In this document: positions 7,880 to 17,701 of the stretch, in pieces
Numbering within the stretch: position 1 is the first letter of the stretch
How the letters are laid out: each line of letters starts with the position of its first letter
Source of the DNA: Egicoccus sp. AB-alg6-2
GTDB lineage: Bacteria > Actinomycetota > Nitriliruptoria > Nitriliruptorales > Nitriliruptoraceae
DNA: 64,000 nucleotides
Direction: 5' to 3'
Assembly (NCBI RefSeq): GCF_041821025.1
Contig: NZ_JBGUAY010000001.1
Coordinates: forward strand, 124,001 to 188,000
Made by a program: the position numbers and the translations under genes
The notes under the pieces: model-generated
Databases searched by the model: none
Told to the model about the DNA's origin: nothing
What the model saw: only the letters and a program-made list of their open reading frames with translations

Positions 7880-9397
7880 TCAGTCGACCTCGACCCAGTC
7901 GAGGGTGCGCTCGACCGCCTTCTTCCACCGGGCGTGTCCCGCCGCGCGGCGGGCGTCGTCCCAGGCCGGCTCGAAGCGTCGATCCTCGCGCCAGTTCGAC
8001 CGCAACTCGTCGGTGTCGCGCCAGAAACCGACCGCGAGCCCGGCGGCGTAGGCGGCGCCCAGCGCCGTCGTCTCGGTCACGGCGGGTCGGCTGACCGCAA
8101 CCCCGAGCACGTCGGCCTGGATCTGCATGCACAGGTCGTTGGCCGTGACGCCGCCGTCGACCTTCAGCACCTCGAGGCCGACGCCCGCGTCCTGGGCCAT
8201 GGCGTCGGCGACGTCCTTGGACTGGTAGCAGATCGCCTCGAGCGTGGCGCGTGCGAGATGGGCGTTGGTGTGGAACCGCGACAGCCCGACGATGACGCCC
8301 CGGGCGTCGGAACGCCAGTAGGGCGCGAACAGGCCCGAGAAGGCCGGGACGAACACCACCCCTGCGGCATCGTCGACCTGGCGGGCCAGCGACTCGGACT
8401 CGGCGGCACCGCTGATGATCCCGAGCTGGTCGCGAAGCCACTGCACCGCCGACCCCGTCACCGCGATCGACCCCTCGAGGGCGTAGACGGGCGGCTGGTC
8501 GGCGAACCGGTACGCCACCGTGGACAGCAGTCCCGACGGCGAGCGGACCAGCTCGGTGCCGGTGTTGAGCAGCAGGAAATTGCCGGTCCCGTAGGTGTTC
8601 TTCGCCTCGCCGGGTGCGAAGCAGACCTGGCCGACCATGGCTGCCTGCTGGTCCCCGAGCGTCGCCGTCAGCGCCACCTCGCCTTCGAGCGGTCCGTCCG
8701 GGCGCGTCACCCCGTAGCCAGCCGGGTCCGACGAGGGCCGGATCTCGGGCAGCATCGAGCGGGGGATGCCGAACAGGGCCAGCAGCTCGTCGTCCCAGTC
8801 GAGGGTCTCGAGGTCCATCAACATCGTGCGGGACGCGTTGGTGACGTCGGTGACGTGGACGCCGCCGTCGACCCCACCCGTCAGGTGCCACAGAAGCCAG
8901 CTGTCGGTGGTGCCGAAGACGGCGTCGCCGCGCTCGGCGTCGTCGCGCAGTCCCTCGACCTCGTCGAGCAGCCACTGGATCTTGCCGCCGGAGAAGTAGG
9001 TCGCCGGCGGCAGTCCGGCCTTGCGGCGGATCAGCTCACCGTGGCCGTCCCGCTCGAGCCGGGACGCGATGCGGTCGGTCCGCGTGTCCTGCCACACGAT
9101 GGCGTTGTGGTACGGCCGCCCGGTCCGGCGGTTCCAGACCACCGTGGTCTCGCGCTGGTTGGTGATGCCGAGCGCCGCCAGGTCGCCGGCGCGCAGCCCG
9201 AGTCGGTGCATGGCCGTGCGCAGGACCGACGAGGTGCGTTCCCAGATCTCGACCGGGTTGTGCTCGACCCAGCCCGCCCGCGGCAGGATCTGCTCGTGCT
9301 CGAGCTGGTGGCGGCCGACCTCGTTGCCGGCGTGGTCGAAGACCATGAACCGCGTACTGGTCGTGCCCTGGTCGACCGCGCCGATGAACTCCGCCAT
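7880..9397 (-). CDS. glpK: glycerol kinase
   Basis: A 505-residue FGGY-family kinase, the normal length for GlpK, which phosphorylates glycerol to sn-glycerol 3-phosphate with ATP in the cytoplasm. Signatures include the N-terminal phosphate-binding [16 protein letters not shown], the substrate segment [14 protein letters not shown] with WQDTRT, and ATPase motifs [10 protein letters not shown] and [11 protein letters not shown]. The start at 9397 has AGGAGA six to eight bases upstream. No glpF or glpD is adjacent; the gene upstream, 26 bp away, encodes a GGDEF-EAL protein. Confidence 0.97.
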   Translation of the reverse strand: MAEFIGAVDQGTTSTRFMVFDHAGNEVGRHQLEHEQILPRAGWVEHNPVEIWERTSSVLRTAMHRLGLRAGDLAALGITNQRETTVVWNRRTGRPYHNAIVWQDTRTDRIASRLERDGHGELIRRKAGLPPATYFSGGKIQWLLDEVEGLRDDAERGDAVFGTTDSWLLWHLTGGVDGGVHVTDVTNASRTMLMDLETLDWDDELLALFGIPRSMLPEIRPSSDPAGYGVTRPDGPLEGEVALTATLGDQQAAMVGQVCFAPGEAKNTYGTGNFLLLNTGTELVRSPSGLLSTVAYRFADQPPVYALEGSIAVTGSAVQWLRDQLGIISGAAESESLARQVDDAAGVVFVPAFSGLFAPYWRSDARGVIVGLSRFHTNAHLARATLEAICYQSKDVADAMAQDAGVGLEVLKVDGGVTANDLCMQIQADVLGVAVSRPAVTETTALGAAYAAGLAVGFWRDTDELRSNWREDRRFEPAWDDARRAAGHARWKKAVERTLDWVEVD

Positions 9398-9423
9398 GCC
9401 GTCTCCTGGTCCGGCAACGGATC

Positions 9424-11250
9424 TCAGCCGCTGGCGGCGACCGCCGCAACCCCGGCCGACGAGGTGTCGAGCAGGCGTTGCGTGAGGCACGCCGCTGCGA
9501 CCGGTCGCCCGATGCCGAAGCCCTGCGCCCAGGTGCAGCCACTGTGGCGCACGACCTCGAACTGCTCGGCCGTCTCGATGCCCTCGGCGACCGTGCGCAT
9601 GCCGAGGCTCTCGGCCAGGGCGACGATGGCGGCGAGGACCGCGCCACTGGCGTCGCCGGTACCGAGTCCTGCGACGAAGGACCGGTCGATCTTGAGCACG
9701 TCGAACGGCATGGTCTGCAGCCGTGCGAGCGACGAGTGCCCCGTGCCGAAGTCGTCCATGGCGAGGCAGACGCCCAGGCGTCGCAGCGCCTCGAGCGCGT
9801 CGAGGAGGCGTTGCGGTTCGCCCTCGAAGGCGCCCTCGGTGATCTCGATCGTCAGCGCGCCGGGGCGGAGACGGTGCCGCGCCAGCGCGGCGGCGACGTC
9901 CCCGACGAACTCGGCCCGCTGCAGCTGGGTCGTGCTCACGTTGATCGCGGCGACGAGATGACGGGCGGCGGGGACGCCGGTGCGCCACGCGTGCAACTGC
10001 CGGCACGTCTCGTCGAGGACCCACCGGCCGAGCGCGTGGATGGCGCCGCTGCGCTCGGCGACGGGCAGGAACTGCACGGGCCCGAGCAGACCTTCGACCG
10101 GATGCTGCCACCGGATCAGGGCCTCGACGCCGATCGTCTGGCCCGTCGCCAGCGACACCACCGGCTGGAAGTGCAGGAGCAGCTCCCCCTCCTCCAGCGC
10201 ACGCCAGAGCTCGGCGGCGCGCGCGGACTCGTCGCCCACGACATGGGTCTGGTCCCGCCCGCTCTCCTTCGCCCCGTAGAGCGCCGTGTCGGCACGGCCG
10301 AGGATCAACGACTGCGTGTCACCGGGTCGCCACGCCGCAACGCCGGCCGAACAGCGCACCGGTAGGGGAACCGCACGCCGCAGCCGGTCGACGAGCCGCC
10401 GCGCCGCGCTCAACTTCAGCTCCGGGAGCACCACCACGAACTCGTCCCCGCCGAGGCGGGCGATGGTCGCGCTGGTCGGCAGCAGCGCCTGCCATGCGCG
10501 CACGCAGGCGATCAGCGTCCGGTCGCCCTGCTCGTGGCCGTGCAGGTCGTTGTGCCGCTTGAAGTCGTCGAGGTCGAGCAGCGCGACCGCGAGCGGACGG
10601 GCGTCGGCGTCGGCGCGCTCGGCCTCGTCGCGAAGTACGCGTTCGAGCCCGCGGCGGTTGAACACACCGGTGAGCGGATCGACCTCGCTGCGGCTGCGCA
10701 CGTGCGCGAGCCCGTTGCTGAAACCCGCGATCGTGCCCGCGACGCCGGCGAGCAGCACGACCTCGAGGTGGTAGGGCTGGTCGAGGCGGTGCAGGACCAG
10801 GCCCAGCAAGGCGAGGGCGTAGGCGCCGTGTGCGGCGGCTGCGGCGAGCGAGAAGCAGAACCCGACGTACACGGCGACGAAGAACAACAGGTTCGCGAAC
10901 GCCATGCCGGCCGTCCCGGCGCCGGCGAGGTAGACCGCGCCGCACACCGCCGACGTCGACAGCGCCAGGGCCGGCTGGAAGCCCCAGGGCGGGATGCGCT
11001 CCCACCACCGTGCCAGCGCGAGACCGAGCAGGACCGCCCCGACACCGATGGCCGACATCGCGCCGGCCGGGAGCGAGCGGTCGCCCGAGAACGTCAGCGC
11101 GGCCAGGCCGATGACGCCCCCGAGCACGAGCAGGCTCGCCAGCGCCAGGCCGCGGACGCGCTGGCCGTTCACGGGTGCGGGACGCAGCAGCACGTCAGCC
11201 GCACGGCGCAGCAGCGCGCGGCGGCGCGAACTGGTCGAGTCGGACGTCAT
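9424..11250 (-). CDS. membrane GGDEF-EAL c-di-GMP signalling protein
   Basis: A 608-residue protein. Residues 35-180 hold about six hydrophobic helices without a recognised sensor domain. A GGDEF domain follows (motif at 267-271, intact, with the metal-binding [10 protein letters not shown] near 226-235), then an EAL domain (EAL at 376-378, with [10 protein letters not shown] and an EGIET segment). Both catalytic signatures are canonical, so it could make and degrade cyclic di-GMP, though such proteins are often dominated by one activity. The ATG at 11250 is used because upstream sequence looks non-coding; no strong ribosome-binding site was found, so the start is uncertain. It follows the NarL-type regulator by about 90 bp. 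Confidence 0.88.
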   Translation of the reverse strand: MTSDSTSSRRRALLRRAADVLLRPAPVNGQRVRGLALASLLVLGGVIGLAALTFSGDRSLPAGAMSAIGVGAVLLGLALARWWERIPPWGFQPALALSTSAVCGAVYLAGAGTAGMAFANLLFFVAVYVGFCFSLAAAAAHGAYALALLGLVLHRLDQPYHLEVVLLAGVAGTIAGFSNGLAHVRSRSEVDPLTGVFNRRGLERVLRDEAERADADARPLAVALLDLDDFKRHNDLHGHEQGDRTLIACVRAWQALLPTSATIARLGGDEFVVVLPELKLSAARRLVDRLRRAVPLPVRCSAGVAAWRPGDTQSLILGRADTALYGAKESGRDQTHVVGDESARAAELWRALEEGELLLHFQPVVSLATGQTIGVEALIRWQHPVEGLLGPVQFLPVAERSGAIHALGRWVLDETCRQLHAWRTGVPAARHLVAAINVSTTQLQRAEFVGDVAAALARHRLRPGALTIEITEGAFEGEPQRLLDALEALRRLGVCLAMDDFGTGHSSLARLQTMPFDVLKIDRSFVAGLGTGDASGAVLAAIVALAESLGMRTVAEGIETAEQFEVVRHSGCTWAQGFGIGRPVAAACLTQRLLDTSSAGVAAVAASG

Positions 11251-11342
11251 CGCCGGGCCGAATATGGGGGTCAGTCGACCATCGGCGTCCTGCGCCACAG
11301 GTGGAGTGGCCGAGCCGCGCCCGTGCGGCGGCCGCCCAACCC

Positions 11343-11990
11343 TCACTCCAACCCGTGCTCGATCGCGTAGCGCACCAGTTCCTGCCGGCGGGAGAGCTGC
11401 AGCTTGTCGAGGATGTTGCGCACGTGGTTCTCCACCGTCTTGGGCGAGATGTGCAGCCGTTCACCGACCTCGCGGTAGGGATAGCCGCGCGCGACGTGCT
11501 GGAGCACCTCACGCTCGCGCTCGGTGAGCGGGTTGGTGCCGGTCGCCTGCTTGGCGAGGCGCCGGAACTCCCCGAGCACGAGCATCGCCAGCGAGGGTGA
11601 GAAGACCGGCTCACCCGCCGCCGCACGCCGCAGTTCTGCACGCAACTGCTCGCCGGGCGTGGCCTTGGTGAGGTAGCCGACGGCGCCCGCGGCCACCGCG
11701 TCCAGCAGGTCGCGTTCCTGCTCGCTCACCGTCAGCATGACGATGCGCGTCCGTCGGGCGCAGGCCCGGACCACGGCGAGCCCACCACCGCCGGGCATCT
11801 GCACGTCGCAGACGGCCAGGTCGGGTGAGGTGGCGCCGATGACGGCGATCGCCTCGTCGGCGTCGGAGGCCTCACCGACCACCTCGAAGCCGCTGCCGAG
11901 GTCGGCACGCACCCCGTCCCGCCACACCGGATGGTCGTCGGCCAGCACGACCCGGATCGGTGGCCGCCGTACGCGTGCCTGCTGTTCCAC
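11343..11990 (-). CDS. NarL/LuxR-type response regulator
   Basis: A 215-residue regulator. The receiver domain (residues 12-125) has the acidic pair in LADDH, phosphoacceptor D62 (CDVQMPGGGG), T87 and K109. A LuxR-type helix-turn-helix spans about 152-215 (LTEREREVLQHVARG through VENHVRNIL). The GTG start at 11990 has AGGA ten bases upstream and gives the normal family length. Its partner is almost certainly the histidine kinase at 12365-13540, which has the matching HisKA_3-type architecture. The two genes are separated by 374 bp that contain a decayed gene on the opposite strand, unusual for a pair that is normally adjacent. Confidence 0.92.
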   Translation of the reverse strand: MEQQARVRRPPIRVVLADDHPVWRDGVRADLGSGFEVVGEASDADEAIAVIGATSPDLAVCDVQMPGGGGLAVVRACARRTRIVMLTVSEQERDLLDAVAAGAVGYLTKATPGEQLRAELRRAAAGEPVFSPSLAMLVLGEFRRLAKQATGTNPLTEREREVLQHVARGYPYREVGERLHISPKTVENHVRNILDKLQLSRRQELVRYAIEHGLE

Positions 11991-12021
11991 CCGCCGTCCT
12001 GTCCTCGAGGCTGCGAGCGTA

Positions 12022-12384
12022 GGATGCGCGACCGCACCGGGAGACGAGGGCCTCGACCTTGTCTGGGCTCGGGCCGACACCATCGTGTGGCTCGACCTGC
12101 CCCGACGGACGGTCACGCCCCGCGTGGTGCGACGCACCGTGGCGCGCGTCGCGACCCGGCGCGAGCTGTGGAACGGCAACCGCGAGCAGTGGCGCAACCT
12201 GGTCACCCTCGATCCAGCGCGCAACATCGTGATGTGGTCGGTGACCCAGCACGCCGCGCACCGGACGAAGTACCGCGAACGGTTGCTGGACGATCCGCCG
12301 GCCGGGGCATCGGTGGTGCGGCTACGGACGGCTGGGGAGGTGCGTCGCTGGCGTCGCCGCGTGCTCAGCCGACCGGACGGCTGA
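12022..12384 (+). pseudogene. remnant of a P-loop kinase-like ATPase, 5' end missing
   Basis: The plus strand encodes, from about 12043 to the stop at 12384, the C-terminal half of the adenylate-kinase-like P-loop ATPases common in actinobacteria: DLVWARADTIVWLDLPRRTV, then a VVRRTVARVATRRELWNGN segment and REQWRNLVTLDP, ending with an RLRTAGEVRRW segment. The Walker A half expected upstream is absent, because 11990 and below is the coding region of the response regulator on the other strand, and no ATG or GTG in frame precedes the conserved part between there and 12060. It is best read as a truncated remnant. The last 20 bp overlap the end of the histidine kinase. A short product from a non-standard start cannot be excluded. 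Confidence 0.75.
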
Positions 12385-13540
12385 ACGGGGGCGCGCCGGA
12401 CGGTGGACGCGCCGGCACCCGCAACCGGATCTCGGTGCCGTGGCCGGGGATGGCGTCGACCTCCACGCGCCCTCCGACCTCGTCGATCCGGCCGCGCACG
12501 GATCGGGTCAGGCCGACTCCTTCGTCGACCTGCGCCGGGTCGAAGCCGGTCCCGTCGTCGCGCACCGAGCAGAACACCCCGTCGCCGTCGGGTTCGAGGT
12601 AGACGACGACCCGTTCGGCACGGCCGTGCTTGCCGGCGTTGGTCAGTGCCTCGCCGACCGCGCCGACCAGCGCCGCGTGGACCTGGTCGGGGACGGCAGG
12701 AAGGTCGTCGGGGACCAGCACCTCCACCCGGCCGTCGAAGGTCTGCTCGAACCGGAGGGCCGCCGCACGCAGGTCCTGCTCCAGCGTGGCGGTCGCGCTC
12801 ACGTCGGGCAGGCCGAACAGGAAGCGCCGCAGGTCGTGGTCCTGCTCGCGGGCGAGGGCCACCAGGCGCGGATCGTCGCTGCGGCGCTCCACCAGGGCCA
12901 AGGTCTGCAGGACGCCGTCGTGCAGCCGGCGGGCGACGTCCTCGCGCGCCCGCGACTCGGCCAGCTGACGCTCGGCGGTGGTCATACGGAGCTCGCTGGC
13001 GCGGATCAGGCGCATCGCGTGACCGCCGGCACCACCGGCCAGGGCGTACATGACGGTCGTGGTCAGCAGGGACAGCAGCTGCACCGGCTCGAGACCGAGC
13101 AGCACCACCTCCGTGGCGGGGGCGGGCGCGTGCAGGAGGGAGGAGACGGCACGGCCGGCGCCCATCACCACTCCGGTGACCGCGCCGGTGACCGGTCCGA
13201 AGGCGACGCCTGCGGCCAACACGCTCGCGATGGGCCAGGCCACCCCCAGCGGCTGTTCGCCGGAGAACACGTGCGATGCCCGGTACACGAACCCGTCGGC
13301 CAGCTGCAGGGCCAGCGCGACCCCCACCTCGCTGCCGACCACGGCCGGCGCACACAGCCGGCCCGGGTCACGGCGAAGCAGCCGCGTGACCCAGATCGTG
13401 ATGCCGAGCGCCGCGCCGACGAGCAGGACCGCGGCGACGGGGTGGTCCAGCGCACGCCGGGCCAGCACCAGCACGATCGCCATCCAGCACCACGCGGCCC
13501 AACGGAACCCCGCCAGGCCGCGCAGGACCGTCTGTTCCAC
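12365..13540 (-). CDS. sensor histidine kinase, NarX/DesK-like
   Basis: A 391-residue membrane kinase. Residues 10-175 hold about six hydrophobic helices in place of a separate periplasmic sensor domain. A HisKA_3-type dimerisation helix follows with H207 (ARRLHDGVLQTLALV) and a HATPase domain with the N box GEALTNAGKHG, the G1 box DDGTGFDP and a GHGTEIRLRVP ending. It should phosphorylate the regulator at 11343-11990. The start (GTG, 13540) lies 3 bp beyond the tyrS stop, so it may be co-transcribed with tyrS. The stimulus is unknown. Confidence 0.92.
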   Translation of the reverse strand: MEQTVLRGLAGFRWAAWCWMAIVLVLARRALDHPVAAVLLVGAALGITIWVTRLLRRDPGRLCAPAVVGSEVGVALALQLADGFVYRASHVFSGEQPLGVAWPIASVLAAGVAFGPVTGAVTGVVMGAGRAVSSLLHAPAPATEVVLLGLEPVQLLSLLTTTVMYALAGGAGGHAMRLIRASELRMTTAERQLAESRAREDVARRLHDGVLQTLALVERRSDDPRLVALAREQDHDLRRFLFGLPDVSATATLEQDLRAAALRFEQTFDGRVEVLVPDDLPAVPDQVHAALVGAVGEALTNAGKHGRAERVVVYLEPDGDGVFCSVRDDGTGFDPAQVDEGVGLTRSVRGRIDEVGGRVEVDAIPGHGTEIRLRVPARPPSGAPPFSRPVG

Positions 13541-13543
13541 GGT

Positions 13544-14899
13544 TCAGTGGAACCGGGCCAGGAAGTACCGCTTCTTGCCGACCCGGATGACCAGCGTGCG
13601 CTCGCTGGCGAGGTGGTCGGGCCCGATCCGCGCGCGGGAGTCGTCGATGGGCGCGTTGTTGATCCGTACGGCGCCCTGGTCGACGAGGCGACGCGCCTCG
13701 GCGTTGGACGTCGTCGCGCCGACCTCGGTCAGCAGTTCGAGCACCCCCAGCCCGTCGTCGAGCCGACTCCGCGTGAGCACGACGGACGGCGCCTCCTCGA
13801 AGGCCGCCGCCAGGGTGGCGTCGTCGAGGCCGGAGAACGGCTGGTCCCCGAACAGCACGCCCGTGGCGCGCTCGGCGGATTCGACCCCGGCGTCGCCGTG
13901 GACCACCCGGGTCGCCTCGCGCGCCAACACCCGATGGGCTTCGCGTGCGGCCGGGTCGGCCGCGTGGCGCTGCTCGAGTTCGGCGATCTCGTCGAGGTCG
14001 ACGAACGTGAAGAGCTTGAGGAAGCGCACCACGTCCGCGTCCGGGACGTTGAGGAACCACTGGTAGTACGCGTACGGCGAGGTCAGATCCGGGTCGAGCC
14101 AGATCGCGGTCCCGTCGGACTTGGAGAACTTGCGGCCGTCCGAGCGGGTGATGAGCGGCCAGACCATGCCGTAGACGGTGGTGCCGTGCAGCCGGCGGGT
14201 GAGGTCCACCCCGGCCGTGATGTTGCCCCACTGGTCGGAGCCGCCACCCTGCAGCCGGCAGTCGTAGCGGTCGGCGAGCACGGCGAAGTCGTAGGCCTGC
14301 AGGAGCTGGTAGCTGAACTCGGTGTAGCTGATGCCCTGTTCACGCTCGGTGAGGCGCTTCTTGACCGACTCGCGCGCGATCATCTGGTTGACCGAGAAGA
14401 ACTTGCCGACGTCGCGCAGGAACGCGAGCGCCGAGAGGTCCTTGGTCCAGGTGTAGTTGTCGACGAGCTCCCCGACCCCGTCGTCGAACCCGATCGCGCG
14501 GTCGAGCTGGGCACGGATGCCGGCCAGGTTGCGGTCGAGCGCGTCGTCGTCGAGGAGTTCGCGTTCGGTGTCACGGAACGAGGGATCCCCGATGCGGCCC
14601 GTGGCTCCGCCGGCCAACGCCAGCGGCCGGTGGCCGAGGCGCTTGAGGTGCGCCATCGCCATGATCCCGACGAGATGGCCGATGTGCAGTGAGGCCGCGG
14701 TCGGGTCGAAGCCGACGTAGAACGTCACGGGCCCGGCGTCGAAGAGCTCGCGCAGGCCGGTCTCGTCGGTGACGTCCTGGACGAAGCCGCGGGCACGCAG
14801 CACGTCGAGGGCGTTGGCGTCCGCCGATGGTGTCGCGACGGGCGTCGCCGGCGGGTCGAGGTCGGGTGCGGGGCTCGGATGTGGGTTCTGGTCGCTCAT
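13544..14899 (-). CDS. tyrS: tyrosine--tRNA ligase
   Basis: A 451-residue class I synthetase that charges tRNA-Tyr. HIGH is at residues 72-75 (SLHIGHLVG), the tyrosine pocket at YVGFDPTA, the KMSKS-equivalent KFSKS at 257-261 and an S4 RNA-binding domain occupies the last 65 or so residues (ARRLVDQGAVRINN). About 30 Pro/Asp-rich residues precede the family start; the ATG at 14899 is chosen over an in-frame TTG three codons upstream. The HK/RR pair follows on the same strand. Confidence 0.97.
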   Translation of the reverse strand: MSDQNPHPSPAPDLDPPATPVATPSADANALDVLRARGFVQDVTDETGLRELFDAGPVTFYVGFDPTAASLHIGHLVGIMAMAHLKRLGHRPLALAGGATGRIGDPSFRDTERELLDDDALDRNLAGIRAQLDRAIGFDDGVGELVDNYTWTKDLSALAFLRDVGKFFSVNQMIARESVKKRLTEREQGISYTEFSYQLLQAYDFAVLADRYDCRLQGGGSDQWGNITAGVDLTRRLHGTTVYGMVWPLITRSDGRKFSKSDGTAIWLDPDLTSPYAYYQWFLNVPDADVVRFLKLFTFVDLDEIAELEQRHAADPAAREAHRVLAREATRVVHGDAGVESAERATGVLFGDQPFSGLDDATLAAAFEEAPSVVLTRSRLDDGLGVLELLTEVGATTSNAEARRLVDQGAVRINNAPIDDSRARIGPDHLASERTLVIRVGKKRYFLARFH

Positions 14900-14982
14900 G
14901 CCCGCCAACGTAGCGCCGGGGTCGCACCGGGCCGACGTTCAGACGCTGCCGCCGGCGCACGAGGCCCCCGGATTCGACGTCG

Positions 14983-15195
14983 TCAGCGCCAGTGCTCGAG
15001 CTGTTCGCGGACCTCGGGCGGGGGCGTCACGGCCGGTACCTCGCGAGCGGGCAACCAGTCGGGCATGCCGTCGGCCCAGACGTAGGTGTCGGGAACCACG
15101 GTTCCGTGCAGCACGAGCCGGCGCATGGTGTCGAGGTCCAACGGCCCGTGCTGGTCCTCGCCCTGCAGGTGGTACCACCGGGCCGGCTCGTTCAC
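14983..15195 (-). CDS. small GYF_2-domain protein
   Basis: A 70-residue protein resembling the GYF_2 (DUF4339) domain: RWYHLQGEDQHGPLDLD, where the W-Y and G-P-L pattern binds proline-rich partners in related proteins, followed by TYVWADGMPDWLPA. No membrane helix is joined to it, unlike many larger GYF_2 proteins. The GTG start at 15195 is preceded by GAGGAG about six bases upstream. It lies between the terminator of the repeat protein and tyrS. Its partner is unknown. Confidence 0.7.
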   Translation of the reverse strand: MNEPARWYHLQGEDQHGPLDLDTMRRLVLHGTVVPDTYVWADGMPDWLPAREVPAVTPPPEVREQLEHWR

Positions 15196-15268
15196 GACTC
15201 GCTCCTCGGTGCACGTCTCGGTGCGCCCGAAACTATCCGCTCGCCGTCGACCGCACGGACGGGGAGCA

Positions 15269-15308
15269 CGTCGAGGGGGCGGGACCTGATGGTCCCGCCC
15301 CCTCGACG
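15269..15308 (-). terminator. 18-bp perfect hairpin after the repeat-protein gene
   Basis: An 18-bp perfect stem (15269-15286 with 15291-15308) and a TGAT loop lie 15 bp beyond the stop of the gene ending at 15323. There is no long T run, as is usual for terminators in GC-rich actinobacteria. It should end transcription of the two-gene membrane operon from 18231. Confidence 0.85.
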
Positions 15309-15322
15309 GCGTGCGACGGACG

Positions 15323-17701
15323 TCAGGCCAGCCGTCGACGCATGGCCAGCCCGAGCACCCCTGCGGCGAGGAAGGCCCCCGCCGCGATGGCGGCACGAAC
15401 GGCGGCGGTGGCGGCCCCGTCGTCGGAGCTCCCGACGCCGGCGATCTCGAACTTGTAGACCGCGCTCGCGTCGGCGCCATCCACGGTGCCGTACGCGAGG
15501 CCGTCCCCGTTGCTGCCACGGGCGTCGATCGCCTTGATGGTGTTGTACAGCAGCGACGATCCGGCGGAGGCGTCGCTGACACCCTCGATCAGCTTCTGCA
15601 TGCCGGCCTCGGACAGACGCACCGTGCCGTCGGCGATCTGCTGACCGCCGTCCTCGGCTGCCGTCAGGCCCTCGGCCAGCTGTGAGGCGCCGTCACCGGC
15701 ATCGCCGAGACCGTCCGCCAACTGGTTGGCGCCGTCGTCGATCTGCACGAGGCCGTCGGCGAGACGGGTGGCCCCGTCGACCGCCTTCCCCGCGCCCGCA
15801 GCGAGCTGCTGGGTGCCGTCGTCGAACTTGCCGAGTCCGTCGGAGAGGTCCGAGGCGCCCTTGCTCGCCGCCTGCGCCCCCGCCGCCAGGGCGGGAAGGC
15901 CCTGGGCGAGCTGGCTGCTGCCCGCGACCAGCGGCGCCATCGCGTCGGACTGGAACTGCTTCAGACCGGCATCGAGCTGCGCAGCACCCGCGGAGAGATC
16001 GCGGACGCCCTTGAGCAGCGGGCCCGGGGCGTCGGCCGTGCCGAAGTTGGTGGCGTACGCCTCCAGCAGTGGCACCAGGCCCTTGAGGGCCGCGGCGCCG
16101 GCGACGAGCTGGTCCGCAGCCGGCTTGCCGGCCGTCAGCTTCGTCGTCGAGCCGCCCACGATCTGCTGCGCGCCACCGACCGCCTGGCAGGCAGGCGCGA
16201 GCGCCGGGTTGGCGGTGCAGGCCTGGGTCAGGCCGGGGAGTGCCTGCTGCAGCAGCGCGTTGGCGACCTGCAGCGAGCCGAGCAGGCCGCACTGGCCGGC
16301 CTGGACCTTGGCGAGGTCGCAGGCGTCCGCGCCGGCGTAGATCGAGCCGGCGAAGGTCCCGACCCCGTCGGCGATCTGCGGCAGGCCGGCGACCGCGGGG
16401 GCCGCCTGTGCCGTGCCGGCGCCGAGCTGTTCCATCCCGGCACCGATCTGTGCCAGGCCGCCGTTGATCGCGGCCGCACCGGGCAGGATGCGGGCCTCGA
16501 AGGCCGCATTCGCGTCGGCGAGCCCGCCCGCGATGCGGTCGGCACCGTCCTTCGCCGTCCCGGCGCCGGCGGCGAGCTCGGTGAGCCCACCGGCGAGCTT
16601 CGAGCCACCGGCCCGCAGCTGCGTGGAACCGTCCGCGAGCTGCCCGGCACCGGCACCGAGGGCGCTCAGACCGTTGGCGAGCTCACGGCTGCCGTCCCGG
16701 GCGGTCGTGGTGCCGTCGGCGAGCTGACGCGCACCGGGCGCCGCCGTCTCGTTCAGGCCGTCGGCGAGCTGGGTCGCACCGTCGGCGAGCTGGCCGAGGC
16801 CGTCCAGCAGCTTGGCGGCCCCGTCGGCGAGCAACTGCACGTTGCCGTCGATGAGTACACCGTTGATCGTCAGGGTGCGGGTCGACTCGACGGCACCCTT
16901 GTAGGAGGCTGCGGTCGAGCGCAGTGAACCGAACGACTTGGAGTCCACCGGCAGGATCTGCGCGACGGCCTCGGGCACCAGCGCGTCACTGACGTGGGCG
17001 GTGTAGCTGACCGACTGTTCCTCGGAACCGAGCGGCGAGAACAGCAGCAGGGACCACTGCACGACCGTCGAACCCCGGCCGTCACCGGCGATCGAGGCCC
17101 CTGGCGCCTTGATGTCGACGAACCGGGGGTCCAGCGTCGTCGACAGCGAGCCGACCATCGGTACGGCGACGTCGACGGTCTCGAAGCGCTCGCGCTGACG
17201 ACCGTCGAAGTAGCGGATCTCGGTGGGCTCGGCGGTGTTGTTGCGGACGGTGTAGGTCACCGTCACGGTCCCGGTCTTCCCGACGAGGTCACGCGGCTCG
17301 ATCGGCGCACCGTCGAGTTCGTAGGCGATCTCGAGGCTGACGGGCAGCTCCGCGGTGTTGTCGGCGACGCTGCGCTCGGAGGCGCCGTCGCGCGTGGCGG
17401 CGAGGCGGTAGACCACCTGGTCGCCGTCGACACGCGGCTTGCCGAAGCCGTCGAGGTTGCGCAGTCCACGGGTCGCCTGTGCCGGCAGCGCCACCTCGAC
17501 GTCGCCGTCACCGGCGACGGTGAGCTGGGTGAAGACCCGCGAGGACTTCACGGCGCCGGTCGGCGAGACCTCGGTGAGCACCGACTGGCGGTGCGTGACG
17601 TCGGCGGCACGGCCCGTCTGGGCGAGTGCGGGGAGGCTGGCGGGGATCACGACCATGCCGGCCACGATCCCGAGGGTGAGGACGCGTCGGAACATGCGCA
17701 T
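15323..17701 (-). CDS. secreted, membrane-anchored repeat protein (YhgE/Pip-like)
   Basis: A 792-residue exported protein. Residues 1-28 are a signal peptide (basic start, hydrophobic core, cleavage near ALAQ). Residues about 40-290 look like a beta-rich extracellular domain. From about 290 to 740 the sequence is dominated by short repeats built on LADG and GAxxLxxG units, such as QLADGATQLADGL, the tape-measure-like pattern of YhgE/Pip proteins. A single C-terminal helix ends in RRRLA. It probably sits on the outer face of the membrane. Its start overlaps the stop of the membrane gene before it (TGATG). It lacks the multi-helix ABC-2-like half of true YhgE; the small membrane protein encoded just upstream might supply a partner (inference). 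Confidence 0.75.
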   Translation of the reverse strand: MRMFRRVLTLGIVAGMVVIPASLPALAQTGRAADVTHRQSVLTEVSPTGAVKSSRVFTQLTVAGDGDVEVALPAQATRGLRNLDGFGKPRVDGDQVVYRLAATRDGASERSVADNTAELPVSLEIAYELDGAPIEPRDLVGKTGTVTVTYTVRNNTAEPTEIRYFDGRQRERFETVDVAVPMVGSLSTTLDPRFVDIKAPGASIAGDGRGSTVVQWSLLLFSPLGSEEQSVSYTAHVSDALVPEAVAQILPVDSKSFGSLRSTAASYKGAVESTRTLTINGVLIDGNVQLLADGAAKLLDGLGQLADGATQLADGLNETAAPGARQLADGTTTARDGSRELANGLSALGAGAGQLADGSTQLRAGGSKLAGGLTELAAGAGTAKDGADRIAGGLADANAAFEARILPGAAAINGGLAQIGAGMEQLGAGTAQAAPAVAGLPQIADGVGTFAGSIYAGADACDLAKVQAGQCGLLGSLQVANALLQQALPGLTQACTANPALAPACQAVGGAQQIVGGSTTKLTAGKPAADQLVAGAAALKGLVPLLEAYATNFGTADAPGPLLKGVRDLSAGAAQLDAGLKQFQSDAMAPLVAGSSQLAQGLPALAAGAQAASKGASDLSDGLGKFDDGTQQLAAGAGKAVDGATRLADGLVQIDDGANQLADGLGDAGDGASQLAEGLTAAEDGGQQIADGTVRLSEAGMQKLIEGVSDASAGSSLLYNTIKAIDARGSNGDGLAYGTVDGADASAVYKFEIAGVGSSDDGAATAAVRAAIAAGAFLAAGVLGLAMRRRLA

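Noticed and set aside
11737-12021. Long plus-strand open frame running into the kinase-like remnant
   Set aside because: It is the antisense shadow of the response-regulator gene and shows no resemblance to the missing N-terminal half.
13534-13553. Inverted repeat GTTCCAC-N6-GTGGAAC at the tyrS/histidine-kinase junction, resembling split parS arms
   Set aside because: The central CACGTG is missing, both halves lie within coding or start sequence, and the site is far from the parS cluster; probably chance.
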